17,168 nt of DNA, taken from the NCBI GenBank assembly GCA_905215115.1, contig CAJMOP010000036.1:1-17168 (forward strand), read 5' to 3'. Positions 15,825 to 17,168 of this stretch are shown piece after piece (within the stretch, counting starts at the first letter, position 1; the number at the start of each line of letters is the position of its first letter). A program made the translations under genes and the position numbers. This DNA is from an uncultured bacterium (GTDB lineage: Bacteria > Actinomycetota > Coriobacteriia > Coriobacteriales > Coriobacteriaceae). The notes beneath the pieces were generated by a model. The model had not been told where the DNA came from, made no database searches, and saw only the letters and a list, made by a program, of their open reading frames with translations.

Positions 15825-15933
15825 CGCAGGCCAATATGCTAATTTGGCTCGCGTTTATTTTTATACCGTCCGACCTCGCGGGGCAAATGAACCAGGAGCG
15901 TTTGTCCCGAATCGTAAGAAAGAAGTGATTTCC

Positions 15934-16770
15934 ATGGCACAGAGCAAGGCAGAATACCCCACCTCCGATTGCCTGGCGCCCGCCGCGATCGAGGCGAAGA
16001 CCGAGGCCGCAGGCGTTACCAAGGCCAACCTGCCGGTCTCGAAGGCCTTTTTGCTCGCCATGTTCGCCGGCGCGTTCATCGCCTTCGGCGGCCTGTTCTT
16101 CACGGTCTTTCTGAGCGATCCCACGCTTGGCTGGGGCGCCCAGCGCTTCGTGGGCGGTCTTGCTTTTTGCCTGGGACTGGTGCTCGTGCTCATTTGCGGC
16201 GCGGAACTGTTTACCGGCAACTCGCTTATGGTCTGCGCGCTTAAGAGCAAAAAGATCACGCTCGTCCAGATGCTCAAGGCTTGGGCTATTGTGTGGATCG
16301 GCAACTTTGCCGGCGCCCTGTTCGTTGTCTTTTTGATTTACATGGCAGCCATTTACAAACTCAACGGCGAGGCCGTCGCCAACACCATGGTGGGTGTCGC
16401 CGCCGGTAAGGTTACGATCGGCGCCGTTACCATCTTCTTCCGCGGCATTCTGTGCAACATCTTTGTGTGTCTGGCCGTATGGATCGGCACTGCCGGCAAG
16501 ACCGTGGTCGACAAGGTCGTGGGCATTTTGCTGCCCATCGCTGCCTTTGTAGCCTGCGGTTTTGAGCACTGCGTTGCCAACATGTACTTTTTGCCCATGG
16601 GCATTTTGATGCACTCCTGCGGCTATGGAGCCGATGTCGCTGGCGCCGATGCCCTCAACGCTGCCGGGTTGGCGCTCAACCTTACGGTCGCCACGCTGGG
16701 CAATATCGTGGGTGGCGCCCTGATCGTGGCGCTGGGCTACTGGTTTATCTACGCCAATAAGGAGGCCTAA
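15934..16770 (+). CDS. focA: Formate/nitrite transporter (FNT family), FocA-like
   Basis: A 278-residue inner-membrane channel of the pentameric FNT family, moving formate (or nitrite). Motifs: FAGAFIAFGG (44-53), GAELFTGN (89-96, with Thr94 at the position of the gating/selectivity Thr), RGILCNIFVCLAVW (170-183), GFEHCVANMYFLP (209-221, with the central-pore His212), and TLGNIVGGALIVALGYW (254-270). Six hydrophobic segments and length fit. The ATG at 15934 is chosen because the protein proper starts there; the purine-rich AAGAAAGAAG upstream is a weak ribosome-binding site. The next gene is selA; formate dehydrogenases are often selenoproteins, so a formate role is favoured over nitrite (inference). 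Confidence 0.92.
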   Translation: MAQSKAEYPTSDCLAPAAIEAKTEAAGVTKANLPVSKAFLLAMFAGAFIAFGGLFFTVFLSDPTLGWGAQRFVGGLAFCLGLVLVLICGAELFTGNSLMVCALKSKKITLVQMLKAWAIVWIGNFAGALFVVFLIYMAAIYKLNGEAVANTMVGVAAGKVTIGAVTIFFRGILCNIFVCLAVWIGTAGKTVVDKVVGILLPIAAFVACGFEHCVANMYFLPMGILMHSCGYGADVAGADALNAAGLALNLTVATLGNIVGGALIVALGYWFIYANKEA

Positions 16771-16792
16771 AGCCACCAAGCCATAACCGACC

Positions 16793-16878
16793 AAAAAGGG
16801 ACAGGTTTATTTTGGCAGGTTTTAGACGAGGCGCTTCGACGTCTTGTCACGAGCTGCCATAATGGACCTGTCCCTTTT
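16793..16878. repeat. 86-bp element with 25-bp imperfect terminal inverted repeats (REP/MITE-like)
   Basis: AAAAGGGACAGGT (16794-16806) is the exact reverse complement of ACCTGTCCCTTTT (16866-16878), and the arms continue to TGGCAG (16813-16818)/CTGCCA (16854-16859): 22 of 25 positions pair. The core holds a smaller dyad, AGACG and CGTCT, near 16824-16844. The GGGACAGGTTTATTTT end resembles REP-type repeats linked to REP-associated transposases in other bacteria. The 3' arm ends in TTTT, so it might also end focA transcription. Confidence 0.7.
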
Positions 16879-16956
16879 GCGTGCGCGCCGGTATTTATTT
16901 GCCCGATGACGATCGCGGGGGACCAGCTTTTTATTGAACATGTCGAAAGGCTTTTC

Positions 16957-17168
16957 ATGAGCGACTGCGAATCCATGTCTGCCGAGGTGCGCGGCCGCCT
17001 GCGTTCCATTCCCGCCGTTCACGAGCTGCTTGCCGAGTGGCCGGTCATGAAGGCTGCTGGCGATGCAGGCGACACGATGGTACGCGAGGCGATTGACGCC
17101 GAGCTCGATGCCGAGCGCGCGGCGATTCGCTCCGGCGCCCCTGCAAGGAACAAGCGCGAGCTCGCCTT
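16957..17168 (+). CDS. selA: Selenocysteine synthase, L-seryl-tRNA(Sec) selenium transferase (N-terminal part)
   Basis: Seventy residues plus part of a codon, cut by the window end. SelA is the PLP enzyme that converts Ser-tRNA(Sec) to Sec-tRNA(Sec) using selenophosphate. The N-terminal domain pattern is clear: RLRSIPAVHELLAEWPVM (residues 14-31), then MVREAIDAELDAERAAIRSG, matching the LPxxDxLL and helix-rich start of SelA. The PLP domain lies outside the window. ATG 16957 is preceded by GAAAGG (16945-16950) with six bases between; an internal ATG at 16975 lacks such a site. selB and the tRNA(Sec) gene are not visible here. The gap from focA contains the repeat at 16793-16878. Confidence 0.85.
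   Translation, partial: MSDCESMSAEVRGRLRSIPAVHELLAEWPVMKAAGDAGDTMVREAIDAELDAERAAIRSGAPARNKRELA

Larger units (their letters stand above)
15626..15933. other. Non-coding interval between tRNA-Gly and focA
   Basis: No gene is supported here. It holds an AT-rich stretch (15626-15686) without a clear tRNA terminator, the tRNA-derived 122-bp element (15687-15808), a -10-like TATAAT (15819-15824), a small dyad GCCAA (15829-15833)/TTGGC (15844-15848), and the focA leader. The frame of focA is open back to 15646 but encodes antisense-tRNA-like peptide and is not counted. Confidence 0.7.

Noticed and set aside
15646..15933. N-terminal extension of focA and an antisense frame over tRNA-Gly (15563-15814)
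   Set aside because: The peptides (RRESNP type) come from antisense tRNA sequence, a common annotation artefact; the FNT domain starts after ATG 15934.

Overview
The window looks like chromosomal DNA of a GC-rich, anaerobic, gut-type Gram-positive bacterium. The best guess is class Coriobacteriia, close to Collinsella. This rests on the codon bias toward G/C in third positions, a giant wall-anchored protein built of InlB-type B-repeats, Ig-like and MBG-like domains with a variant sorting signal (LADTG), and selenium-handling genes near a formate channel and selA. The genus is an inference. All protein genes and both tRNAs lie on the + strand.

Layout: (1) Positions 1-2170 hold a tight selenium/sulfur-handling operon: yedF, a DUF3343 gene and a cysteine desulfurase-family gene, with start/stop overlap or short gaps. 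The third gene is broken by a frameshift near 1581-1588, before its PLP lysine. An 18-bp dyad lies upstream of yedF. (2) Positions 2297-13900 are one uninterrupted 3867-codon gene for a secreted, wall-anchored protein: signal peptide, Ser/Asp-rich stretch, BspA-type leucine-rich repeats, an Ig-like domain, about 19 divergent InlB B-repeats interrupted by an unusual helical/hydrophobic segment, three copies of a composite Ig/He_PIG/MBG-like module, a Pro/Asp stalk, LADTG and a C-terminal membrane anchor. A strong intrinsic terminator follows. (3) Positions 14019-15377 encode a BrnQ-type branched-chain amino acid transporter. (4) Positions 15389-15625 contain a near-consensus promoter and two tRNA genes, Pro(TGG) and Gly(TCC). 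The 3' part of the tRNA-Gly sequence recurs twice downstream, once inverted and once direct, and bounds a 122-bp structured element. (5) Positions 15934-16770 encode a FocA-type formate/nitrite channel, followed by an 86-bp element with 25-bp imperfect terminal inverted repeats. (6) Positions 16957 to the window end carry the N-terminus of selenocysteine synthase (SelA).

Functionally, yedF/DUF3343/desulfurase (selenium or sulfur delivery), selA (Sec-tRNA synthesis) and focA (formate, the substrate of a commonly Sec-containing dehydrogenase) form a coherent selenium/formate theme. The adhesin, BrnQ and tRNA genes are interspersed. The most unusual parts are the architecture of the giant surface protein and the tRNA-Gly-derived repeat element.
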